Part shown: positions 26,254 to 34,215 of the stretch, one piece after another | Layout: each line of letters starts with the position of its first letter | How positions within the stretch are numbered: position 1 is the first letter of the stretch | Source: Thermoleophilia bacterium | GTDB lineage: Bacteria; Actinomycetota; Thermoleophilia; UBA2241 | Reading direction: 5' to 3' | NCBI GenBank assembly: GCA_041393415.1 | Contig: JAWKKE010000001.1 | Span: 1-64,000, forward strand | DNA: 64,000 bases | Position numbers and translations under genes: made by a program | The notes under the pieces: model-generated | Told to the model about the DNA's origin: nothing | Databases searched by the model: none | What the model saw: only the letters and a program-made list of their open reading frames with translations

Positions 26254-26724
26254 ATGTCGGTCGGTCTTCCTGAGCCGGAGGCGATCTATCCTGAGTCGCT
26301 GTTCGAAGCCGAGGTCGCCCGCATCGTTGAGGCCGTGTACGGCCATGCCTCGCTTGAGTTTGCGCTCCACACGCATCTCGGACTCGACTTGGCGGCCTTC
26401 GTTACCACGGCCTGTGGTCCGGCCGTGCGTATGCTCGAGGCGAAGTCCTACAACGCCCCGCGCCAAGGCGGAGTTGGCTTCGGCGATGGCGGGGGTGAGG
26501 GGCCGCAGGTTGATCTTCTTCTCTCGAATCCGTCGGCCCTTCGCCTCGTGGACCAGAGCGTCCGGTGGGTGCTTGCCGACGCGACCTTGCCGCGCGGCGC
26601 CGCGCGATACGCCTGCTTCGACTGTGCTGCCGCGTCGCAGGCGGCGATGGGTGGCGTGGCAAGGGGCAAGCAGAACACCTTCAGCCTCACTGCCCCGGCG
26701 CTCGCCACAACCCTGCGCACTTGA
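26254..26724 (+). CDS. Cassette 3, gene 1: protein of unknown function
   Basis: A 156-residue soluble protein starting at ATG directly behind GGGGGAGG, 25 bases into the cassette. I do not recognise the family. Visible features are an acidic N-terminus, the segment VRMLEAKSYNAPRQGG followed by GVGFGDGGGEGPQVDLLLSN, and CFDCAAASQA toward the end. The E-x-K spacing followed by Q/D residues is reminiscent of PD-(D/E)XK nucleases, but this is a weak analogy. It shares the cassette with a toxin-antitoxin pair; 51 bases without an attC separate them. Confidence 0.65.
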   Translation: MSVGLPEPEAIYPESLFEAEVARIVEAVYGHASLEFALHTHLGLDLAAFVTTACGPAVRMLEAKSYNAPRQGGVGFGDGGGEGPQVDLLLSNPSALRLVDQSVRWVLADATLPRGAARYACFDCAAASQAAMGGVARGKQNTFSLTAPALATTLRT

Positions 26725-26775
26725 CACCGAGCGTCGCAAAGCGGACGCTTTCCCGTACGTCCCGGGAGGTCCGCC

Positions 26776-27018
26776 ATGACGACCATCAGCGCCACTGAGG
26801 CGCGCAGACTGCTCTACCAGCTCCTCGACGACGTGGCACGCTCGCACGAGCCGGTGCAGATCACCGGCAAGCGCAGCAACGCCGTACTCGTCTCGGAGGA
26901 CGATTGGCGCGCGGTACAGGAGACGCTCTACCTCGTCTCGATCCCCGGCATGCGCGAGTCCATCATCGAGGGCATGGCCGTTTCCGCCGACGAGCTCGGG
27001 GACGAGCTCGACTGGTGA
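26776..27018 (+). CDS. yefM: Cassette 3, gene 2: YefM/Phd-type antitoxin
   Basis: An 80-residue antitoxin. MTTISATEARRLLYQLLDDV is the classical YefM N-terminal DNA-binding helix pattern, followed by PVQITGKRSNAVLVSEDDWRAVQETLYL, the Phd/YefM fold core. The C-terminal ~20 residues (AVSADELGDELDW) are the acidic segment that would wrap the toxin. It has GGGAGGT upstream of ATG. Its stop overlaps the GTG start of the toxin (GTGA), so expression is coupled. YefM is expected to repress its own promoter, cooperatively with YoeB. Confidence 0.9.
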   Translation: MTTISATEARRLLYQLLDDVARSHEPVQITGKRSNAVLVSEDDWRAVQETLYLVSIPGMRESIIEGMAVSADELGDELDW

Positions 27019-27281
27019 GCTGGCGGCTGCTCTACACGAAGCAGGCGCGCAAGGACGCGAGGAGGCTCGCCGCGGCGGGTCTCAAGCCCAAGGCACAGGA
27101 GCTGCTCGCGGTGCTCGAGGCCGACCCGTTGTTCCAGTCGCCGCCGCCCTTCGAGAAGCTCGTCGGCGACCTCAGCGGAGCCTACTCGCGGCGCATCAAC
27201 ATCCATCACCGCCTCGTGTACCAGGTGCTCGCCGAGGAGCGTGTCGTCAACGTGCTCAGGATGTGGACCCACTACGGGTGA
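27015..27281 (+). CDS. yoeB: Cassette 3, gene 3: YoeB-type mRNA interferase toxin
   Basis: An 88-residue ribosome-dependent mRNA endonuclease of the Txe/YoeB family. It begins VSWRLLYTKQARKDARRL and shows the catalytic set: Glu in PPFEKLVGDLSG, Arg in YSRRINIHHRLVYQV, and the C-terminal His-Tyr in MWTHYG. All expected catalytic residues are present, so the toxin looks active. The GTG start is chosen because it overlaps the antitoxin stop and restores the family N-terminus. The stop codon abuts the left end of attC 3, marking the pair as cassette cargo. Confidence 0.9.
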   Translation: MSWRLLYTKQARKDARRLAAAGLKPKAQELLAVLEADPLFQSPPPFEKLVGDLSGAYSRRINIHHRLVYQVLAEERVVNVLRMWTHYG

Positions 27282-27348
27282 GGCGAACAAGCACATCAGC
27301 CTGACAGCCGCCGAGGGCGGCTGTCAGGCTACGTGCCCGACGTTAGCC
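27282..27348 (+). other. attC site 3 (67 bp)
   Basis: Left end GGCGAAC (27282-27288), right end GTTAGCC (27342-27348). The centre is a perfect 15-bp hairpin, AGCCTGACAGCCGCC with its complement around a GAG loop, and GCAC pairs with GTGC outside it. It shares the AACAAGC...TCA block with attC 1 and 2. No downstream GGCTAAC partner is found before 29.5 kb, so the recognisable array ends here. Confidence 0.78.
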
Positions 27349-27546
27349 GGAGCGCTGCGACGACTCGGAGGGCACCGTGCTGATCATGTTGACGGACGAG
27401 ACGAATCGTGTGTCCGGGGTTCGTCCCCTCGGGTTCGGTCAAGGGCTACTGCTACACGTCGGCGCCCCCTGGCCCTGTCGTCGCCGATCTCGACCACGCT
27501 CGCCCGGCCGACGGCTACGCCTACGCGGATACGCGAGGAGACATCA

Positions 27547-28482
27547 ATGAGTCTGTCTGAACACGAGCGTCATGAGTCCACGGGAGTGCCGCAGAGCCTG
27601 CCGCACGACGCCGTTGAGATGGTTGACGTGGACGGCAACCGTCTACGCTTCGCGCGCGCACACTTCGAGGAGACCTACACGACGAGCGACGCGCGCCAGA
27701 TGCGCCGCCACCTGCGCTGCGGTCGGCTCCTCCTCGACGAGCGCGCAGGGCGCGACCCAGGACGAAGCGGCTCGTGGGTCGAGAGCGCGCCGCGGCGTAG
27801 CGCCGGTCGTGTTCTCGCCGGCCAGGACGATGCGCAATACATCCCGCCAAGAGACGTCACTACCTACGTCCTCGACCTTCTGAAGACCGGCGCCTCGGCG
27901 GCAGGCTTCGCTGTGGTTGGCGTCGACGTATCTCAAGCCATGCTGGAACTGGCCCGCAGCAACGCCGCGACGGCCCGGTTTGTCGCGACCTCGCTCTGGG
28001 AGTTGGCGTTTCCGCGACCGCTCGCGGCGGTGACCGCGTTCGGTGAGGCGTTGAACTACGGCGCGCCGACGCTCCCGTCGCTCTCCGAACTGGCCGCGTT
28101 GTTCGGGCGAGTGAGCCGGTGTCTCATGACTTGGGGGTTGTTCGCCTTCGATGTCGTCGTCTCCGGCGAGTCGCTCGCGTATCGATCCCGGACAGACGGT
28201 GACGGATACACGGTCCTTGTCGACGTCAGTGAGGACCCAAGAGCATCAACCATGACCCGATCCATCGTGACCTTCACACGCGGCTCCGCAGGGTATCGAC
28301 GCTGCGACGAGACACATGTGCTCCGCGTCTACGATTTCGGTGAGATCCAGCAAGCGCTGTCGGATGCGGGCTTCGCTTTCAGCACCTCGGACTCCTATGG
28401 CGCGTACCCGCTGAGTCCTCGTCGGGCTGCATTCGTGGCTTGGCTGCCGGGAGGCGGACCTTGTCTGACGAAGAGACCCTGA
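27547..28482 (+). CDS. Chimeric/degenerate SAM-dependent methyltransferase-like protein
   Basis: A 311-residue open frame. From about residue 105 it reads as a class I methyltransferase: VVGVDVSQAMLELARSNAA (the SAM-ribose acidic strand), then VTAFGEALNYG and WGLFAFDVVVSGE. However motif I, normally VLDLGCGxG plus about ten residues, is reduced to YVLDLLKTGASAAGF. The GCG loop that binds SAM is missing, apparently through a short internal deletion. The N-terminal ~100 residues are unrelated and Arg-rich, perhaps partly out-of-frame sequence. The protein is probably inactive as a methyltransferase; it may be a decayed cassette gene, as it lies just after the last attC. Confidence 0.5.
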   Translation: MSLSEHERHESTGVPQSLPHDAVEMVDVDGNRLRFARAHFEETYTTSDARQMRRHLRCGRLLLDERAGRDPGRSGSWVESAPRRSAGRVLAGQDDAQYIPPRDVTTYVLDLLKTGASAAGFAVVGVDVSQAMLELARSNAATARFVATSLWELAFPRPLAAVTAFGEALNYGAPTLPSLSELAALFGRVSRCLMTWGLFAFDVVVSGESLAYRSRTDGDGYTVLVDVSEDPRASTMTRSIVTFTRGSAGYRRCDETHVLRVYDFGEIQQALSDAGFAFSTSDSYGAYPLSPRRAAFVAWLPGGGPCLTKRP

Positions 28483-28484
28483 GC

Positions 28485-28836
28485 ATGTTCGCGCTGGGCC
28501 TTGATGCTCGGCCTGCCGCGACCGTAGCCCGTCTCGCGACGGTGGTCGGACTCGCCTCCGAGCCCCTCGACTCAGCCATCAAGTGGCGACGCCTCACGTA
28601 CGCGCGCGATGGGGACTTTCACCATTCACCACTGGGTCTGCGGCATCGCTGTCACCAAGCGGTCAGTGGATCTCATCTTCCACTTCGGTGGCAAGTTTCT
28701 CCGCAAGCTGCAGTTCGCCGACGCGGAAGACGTGCAGCAGGAGCTCGTGCTCGGCTTCGTTGAGCAGGCGATCGACCGGCTCCCGTACTTCCGTGAGAAC
28801 TGGAAGACGATCCAGGCGGGCACACTGCTAGAGTAG
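28485..28836 (+). pseudogene. Frameshifted DUF1801-like gene
   Basis: The frame starting MFALGLDARPAATVA runs through EPLDSAIKWRRLTYARDGDFHH and then loses similarity. The family continuation HHWVCGIAVTKRSVDLIFHFGG lies in another frame from about 28627 and ends ENWKTIQAGTLLE at 28836. The break coincides with a near-tandem 7-base repeat, CACCATT (28620-28626) then CACCACT (28627-28633), so a 7-base duplication would explain it. DUF1801 proteins are small and of unknown biochemical function. A sequencing error is possible but a 7-base one is unlikely. Confidence 0.6.
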
Positions 28837-28875
28837 CGCTCGGGAGGTCATCACGTGCCGACATGAGGAGTCGAG

Positions 28876-29430
28876 ATGGTGAAGATCGCCTACTACGTCG
28901 CTGCGAGTGCCGACGGCCTGATCGCCCCGGCGGACGGCTCGCTCGATTGGCTCTCCCCCTTTCAGGACACCGGCGAGGATCACGGCTACGTGGAGTTCTA
29001 CGGCGGCATCGACGCGCTGATCGTAGGGTCACGCACCTACGAGCAGATGCTCGGCTTCGGCGAGTGGCCACACCACGACAGGCCCGTCACGGTGATGTCC
29101 GCACGCGCCCTGCCGATCGCGTCGGACGTCATCACCGTGAGCGAGGAGGCGCCTGGCGATGTGGTGCGATCGCTGAGCGCCGCCGGGCACGAGCGTATCT
29201 GGCTCGTCGGCGGCGGCGCGCTCGCCGGGTCGTTCGACTCCGCAGGCCTGATCGACGACTACATCATCTCGTACCTGCCCGTCTTCCTCGGTGCGGGCGT
29301 TGGCCTGTTCGGAGGACGGGGCGGGTCGCAGATGCTCGAACTCGTCGACACACGGAGCTTCAGTGACGGCATCGTGCAGTGCCACTACCGCACCGAACGC
29401 GGCGTCAGCGCGGGAGCTGGACGAGAGTGA
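28876..29430 (+). CDS. RibD C-terminal/dihydrofolate-reductase-like protein
   Basis: A 184-residue protein of the DHFR-like RibD_C superfamily. It has the N-terminal strand KIAYYVAASADGLIAPADGSLDWL, the segment GGIDALIVGSRTYEQMLGFGEWP, and the NADPH-binding glycine loop RIWLVGGGALAGSF. It should be an NADPH-dependent reductase of a pteridine-, folate- or flavin-precursor-like substrate; the adjacent genes do not identify it. Stand-alone copies like this are common in actinobacteria and rarely essential for riboflavin synthesis. It is complete, unlike the two genes before it. Confidence 0.8.
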   Translation: MVKIAYYVAASADGLIAPADGSLDWLSPFQDTGEDHGYVEFYGGIDALIVGSRTYEQMLGFGEWPHHDRPVTVMSARALPIASDVITVSEEAPGDVVRSLSAAGHERIWLVGGGALAGSFDSAGLIDDYIISYLPVFLGAGVGLFGGRGGSQMLELVDTRSFSDGIVQCHYRTERGVSAGAGRE

Positions 29431-29443
29431 TCGCAACTTTGAC

Positions 29444-29473
29444 TTGACAGGCGGCGCGCGCGTGCTCTACCGT
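29444..29473 (+). promoter_or_regulatory. trpEp: Probable promoter of the trp operon
   Basis: A perfect TTGACA (29444-29449) lies 18 bases upstream of TACCGT (29468-29473), a TAnnnT-type -10. A 6-bp hairpin (GCCTCG 29484-29489 / CGAGGC 29496-29501) falls in the predicted leader. No TrpR operator or TRAP repeats are seen. Confidence 0.5.
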
Positions 29474-29538
29474 TTCTTGCGTCGCCTCGTCGTGGCGAGG
29501 CACAACGACGTTGGGTCGTGTTCACCGGGAGGTGTCAC

Positions 29539-29583
29539 ATGCTTGGCCCGTGGCAAAGGACATATGTGTCATACCAGAGCTAG
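29539..29583 (+). other. Possible 14-codon leader peptide upstream of and overlapping trpE
   Basis: An ATG well spaced from GGGAGGTG (29528-29535) opens a short frame, MLGPWQRTYVSYQS, ending in TAG at 29581-29583. It has a single Trp codon rather than the tandem Trp codons of classical trp attenuators and overlaps the predicted trpE start in another frame. It could couple or damp trpE translation, or be chance. Confidence 0.25.
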
Positions 29584-31081
29584 TCGAGGCACGGCGCCTC
29601 GCACTGGCTCATAACGTCGTTCCCGTTACCCACTCGTTCATCTCCGATCTCGAGACCCCCGTCTCGGCATTCCTCAAGCTCGGCGCCCCACGCCGCGCCT
29701 TTCTCCTCGAGAGCGCCGCGCAAGGACAGCACATGGGGCGCTACTCCTTCCTCGGCGTCGGCGCACGCGCCGTGGCCACGTACGGCGATGGCGTGCTCAC
29801 CGTGCAAGAGAACGGCGATCAGTTCGAGGTGGAGCACGACGACCCGTTCAATGCCGCCGCCGAGCTCCTGGCGGGCTACCGCCCGCCCCATCTCGGCGAC
29901 CTGCCACCACTCGCCGGAGGTCTCGTTGGGTACTTCGGCTACGACCTCGTGCGTCATCTCGAGCCGTTGCCTGACGCACCCCCGGACGACCTCGGCCTGC
30001 CGGAGATGGCTTTCCTGCTGGCCGACACGGTGCTCGTGTTCGACCACCTCAAGCACACCATCACGGTGGTCGCCAACGCCTTCGTCGAGGGTCGCGCCAT
30101 CGACGCTGCCTACGAGCGCGCCGTGCAGCGTATTTCCGAGGTGCGCGCCCGCCTGGCGCAACCGCTGCCGGCCGGCGCCGAGAACCAGGCGATAGCGATC
30201 GGACGAGAAGAGGAGCGACCGGGCGAGTCGCGCGCGCTGACGTCGTCGATGACGCGCGCGCAATACGAGGCCGGCGTTGAGCGCATCCGCGAGTACATCT
30301 ACGCCGGCGATGCCTTCCAGGTGGTACTCAGCCAGCGCTTCAGCACGCCGATCGATGTCTCTTCGTTCGCGATCTACCGGGGCCTGCGCGCCGTGAACCC
30401 AAGTCCGTACATGTACTACATCGCCTTCGACGACTTCGCCCTCTGCGGCTCGAGCCCCGAGCCACTGATCACCGTGCAGGGCGGCCGCGTCGAGACGCGA
30501 CCCATCGCGGGTACGCGCAAACGCGGCGCCAACGCGGCCGAGGATCGCCAGCTCATCGCCGATCTGCGCGCCGACGAGAAGGAGCGCGCAGAGCACCTCA
30601 TGCTGGTCGACCTCGGCCGCAACGACGTGGGGCGGGTCTGCGTACCCGGCACGGTGAGCGTCGACGACTTCATGAGCATGGAGCTCTACTCTCACGTGAT
30701 CCACATGGTCTCGAGCGTCAGCGGCACGCTCAGCGAGGGCAAGTCGCCCACCGAGGCGCTTAAGGCGGCCTTCCCCGCCGGCACCGTGAGCGGCGCCCCC
30801 AAGGTCCGTGCCATGCAGATCATCGACGAGCTCGAGCCGGTCCGGCGCGGACCGTACGCCGGTGCGATCGGCTATCTCAGTTACGGCGGCGACCTCGACA
30901 CCTGCATCTGCATCCGCACGATGATCGTCAAGGACGGCGTCGCCTACATCCAGGCAGGCGCGGGCATCGTCGCCGACAGCGACCCGCAGCGTGAGTTCGA
31001 GGAAACGCAGAACAAGGCGGCGGCGCTGCTGCGCGCCATCGAGTTGGCGCACGACGAGTTCGGCGACACGAGGAGCAGCCG

Positions 31082-31085
<4 letters not shown>
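29550..31085 (+). CDS. trpE: Anthranilate synthase component I
   Basis: With TrpG it converts chorismate plus glutamine to anthranilate, the first step of tryptophan synthesis. The 511-residue protein has the LLES tryptophan-binding motif (FLLESAAQG), GSSPEPLITV, RPIAGTRKRG, DLGRNDVGRV and the catalytic GTVSGAPKVRAMQIIDELEP. The LLES motif predicts feedback inhibition by tryptophan. The GTG at 29550 is chosen because family N-termini begin just before the segment IPELVEARRLALAHNVVPV; a TTG at 29511 would add 13 unrelated residues. Its stop overlaps the trpG GTG start by four bases. Confidence 0.92.
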
Positions 31086-31730
<645 letters not shown>

Positions 31731-31741
<11 letters not shown>

Positions 31742-32777
31742 CATCATCAGCGCCGCGCTACAGACGCTGGCCGCGTCGCGCGACCTCAGCCAAGAAGAAG
31801 CCTACGCCGTCATGCTCGAGATCATGGGCGGCCGTGCCAGCGACACCCAGACGGCCGCCTTTCTCAGCGCTCTGCGCGTCAAGGGCGAGACCCCGGAGGA
31901 GATCGTCGGTCTCGCCCGCGCCATGCGTGAGCTCTCCGAGAAGGTCGAGGTGGACGCCGACGTGATCCTCGACACGTGCGGCACCGGCGGTGACGGCGCC
32001 CACACGTTCAACATCTCGACGGCGGCCGCCCTCGTCGCCGCCGGCACCGGTGTGACCGTTGCCAAACACGGCAACAGATCGGCGACCAGCAAGTGCGGCA
32101 GCGCCGATGTGCTCGAAGCGCTGGGGGTGGCCATCGACATCGCGCCCGCGCAGGTGAGCCGCTGCATCGCCGACATCGGCATCGGCTTCATGTTCGCGCC
32201 ACGCCACCACTTGGCGATGAAGCACGTCGCCCCGGTACGGCGCGAGCTGGGCATGGCGACCACATTCAACCTCATCGGGCCGCTGACCAATCCGGCCGGC
32301 GCCAAGCACCAGCTCATCGGTGTCGCCGACGATGCCTACGTGCAGCGCATCGCCAAAGCCGTGCGCATGATGGGCACGGCCAGAAACCTCGTCGTCCACA
32401 GCGAGGACGGCCTCGATGAGATCTCCACCACCTGCCCCACACTCGTCGTCGAGGTCTTCGCCGACAAGGGCTTCGACGTCTCGTATGAGGTAGCTCCGGA
32501 GCAGTTCGGCATCCCGCGCGCAGAGCTCCGCGACCTGCGCGGCGGCGATGCACTCGAGAACGCGGAGTATGTGCGGGAGATCCTCGACGGCGTCGAGGGG
32601 CCGCGCCTCGACATCGTCCTTCTGAACGCCGGCGCGGCCCTATACGCCGCCGAGACGCACAACACGATCGCAGAGGGCATCGAGGCGGCGCGTGCGGCCG
32701 TTGCCTCCGGCGCCGCGCGCGCGAAGCTCGAGGCCCTCATCGCGACGACGAATGCGCTCAAGGCGGAGCAGGCATGA
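31731..32777 (+). CDS. trpD: Anthranilate phosphoribosyltransferase
   Basis: Attaches phosphoribose from PRPP to anthranilate. The 348-residue protein has the diphosphate-binding CGTGGDGAHTFNIST, KHGNRSATSKCGSADVLEALG and the metal/anthranilate-binding HSEDGLDEIS. The GTG start sits behind GGAGG (31720) and overlaps the trpG end. trpD here is a stand-alone gene, not fused to trpG as in enterics. Its stop overlaps trpC by four bases. Confidence 0.94.
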
Positions 32778-33580
32778 GCGATTTCCTCGCCGGGATGGTG
32801 ACCGCGGCGCGCGAACGCGTAGCTTCCGCGCGCGCCGTCCGTCCGCTCGTGCAACCCGCCGCGGCGCAGCGCGGCCGCCTGCGTGCCGCCCTCACGACGC
32901 CGCGTGACGCGGCCACGCTCACGCTCATCGCCGAGGTCAAGCGGCGCTCGCCGAGCAAGGGCGACATAGCGCCCGATCTCGACGCCGTCGCGCAAGCGAC
33001 CGCGTACCAGGCCGCGGGCGCCGACGCCGTCTCCGTGCTGACCGAGCCCACACGCTTCGGCGGCTCGCTCGACGACCTGCGCGCCGTCACGGCCGCCGTC
33101 GATCTGCCGGTGTTGCGTAAGGACTTCATCGTCGATCCATATCAGATATGGGAGGCGGCCGATGCCGGCGCCGCCGCCGTCCTGCTCATCGTCGCCGCGC
33201 TCGACGACGACGGGCTCGCGGGGCTCCTCACGGAGGCACACTCATGCGGCCTCGACGCGCTGGTGGAGGTGCACGACGCCGGCGATCTGCGCCGCGCGCT
33301 CGCCGCCGGCGCGCAACTGATCGGCGTCAACAACCGTAACCTGCGCACGCTGCAAGTCGACCTCAAGGTCACCGAGGAGCTGGCGCGCGCGGTCCCCGCG
33401 GACGTCACGCTGATCAGTGAAAGCGGTGTACGCGACGCCGAGGACGCGCGCCGGCTGGCCACGGCCGGAGCGCGCGCCTTGCTCGTCGGCGAGACCCTGG
33501 TACGAAGCGGTCTCGCCGTGCTTCCACAGCGCGTCCGCGCCCTGCGTGCTGCGCACGACGGCGAGGGAGCTTTCGCGTGA
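32774..33580 (+). CDS. trpC: Indole-3-glycerol phosphate synthase
   Basis: Closes the indole ring from CdRP. The 268-residue TIM-barrel protein shows LIAEVKRRSPSKGDIAPDL (catalytic Lys and Glu region), VLRKDFIVDPYQIWEA, the segment LIGVNNRNLRTLQVDL and SESGVRDAEDARRL. All catalytic motifs are intact. The start overlaps trpD and the stop overlaps trpF by four bases each, so trpC and trpF are separate but coupled genes rather than the enterobacterial fusion. Confidence 0.94.
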   Translation: MSDFLAGMVTAARERVASARAVRPLVQPAAAQRGRLRAALTTPRDAATLTLIAEVKRRSPSKGDIAPDLDAVAQATAYQAAGADAVSVLTEPTRFGGSLDDLRAVTAAVDLPVLRKDFIVDPYQIWEAADAGAAAVLLIVAALDDDGLAGLLTEAHSCGLDALVEVHDAGDLRRALAAGAQLIGVNNRNLRTLQVDLKVTEELARAVPADVTLISESGVRDAEDARRLATAGARALLVGETLVRSGLAVLPQRVRALRAAHDGEGAFA

Positions 33581-34215
33581 CCGGCCTCAAGATCTGCGGG
33601 CTCACACGCGAGAGCGACGTGGTGGCCGCGGTGCGCTGCGGCGCCGCGGCCTGCGGCTTCATCCTCAGCCCCAGCAAACGTCAGATCACCGCCGCGCGCG
33701 CACGCGAACTGGCGGAGTTCGCCGGAGGCACATTCACAGTTGCTGTGGTGACGACGGAGTCCGCCGCGTGGATCGCCGAGCGCCTCGACGAAAGCGAGCT
33801 CGACGCGGTTCAGCTCTCCGCCGGCGCCGATGGGGCGAGCGTCACAGATGTGCGGGCGGCAGCGGCCCGGCGCGGTCTACGGCCGCGCGTCATCGCCGCC
33901 GCCGACACCCCGGACGCCGGCGACTCCGACTACGTCCTCCTCGATGCGCGCACCCCCGGCGTCTATGGCGGCACCGGCACGACCCTCGACTGGGAGGCGT
34001 TAGCCGCCGGCGACCTGCCGCCGCGCGCGCGCCTCATCCTCGCCGGCGGCATCACGCCGGCCAACGCCGCCCGCGCGGTCGCCACCGTGGCGCCGGGCCT
34101 TCTCGATGTGAGCAGCGGCATCGAGTCGGCGCCGGGCATCAAAGACCACGCGCTGCTCGAAGCGCTCTTCGCCCAAGTGGCGCTCGCCGACCAACGCTCA
34201 GGAGCCACCCCATGA
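33577..34215 (+). CDS. trpF: Phosphoribosylanthranilate isomerase
   Basis: Isomerises PRA to CdRP. The 212-residue TIM barrel begins LKICGLTRESDVVAAVRCGA with the catalytic Cys, and has GFILSPSKRQI, VLLDARTPGVYGGTGTTLDW with the catalytic Asp, LILAGGITPANAARAV and LDVSSGIESAPGIKD. Its presence shows that tryptophan, not only indole salvage, is made by this operon; there is no PriA-type bifunctional enzyme needed. It overlaps both neighbours by four bases. Confidence 0.93.
   Translation: MTGLKICGLTRESDVVAAVRCGAAACGFILSPSKRQITAARARELAEFAGGTFTVAVVTTESAAWIAERLDESELDAVQLSAGADGASVTDVRAAAARRGLRPRVIAAADTPDAGDSDYVLLDARTPGVYGGTGTTLDWEALAAGDLPPRARLILAGGITPANAARAVATVAPGLLDVSSGIESAPGIKDHALLEALFAQVALADQRSGATP

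Larger units (their letters stand above)
25241..27348 (+). mobile_element. Integron-type gene-cassette array without integrase (CALIN)
   Basis: Three attC-like sites follow three coding blocks, all in the same orientation. The seven bases at the start of each cassette, reverse-complemented, predict the left end of that cassette's own attC. GTTGGGC (25241) pairs with GCCCAAC (25626): 7/7. GTTAGGT (25682) pairs with ACCTAAC (26145): 7/7. GTTCGAC (26228) pairs with GGCGAAC (27282): 6/7. Cassettes span about 25242-25682, 25683-26228 and 26229-27342. Genes begin 17-25 bases after each boundary and end 0-18 bases before each attC, the compact packing typical of cassettes. No integron integrase is present in the window, so this is a cluster of attC sites lacking one. 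Confidence 0.82.

Noticed and set aside
27349..29550. A fourth attC completing a cassette that starts at GTTAGCC (27342)
   Set aside because: The predicted partner GGCTAAC does not occur in this interval and no AACAAGC-type site was found.
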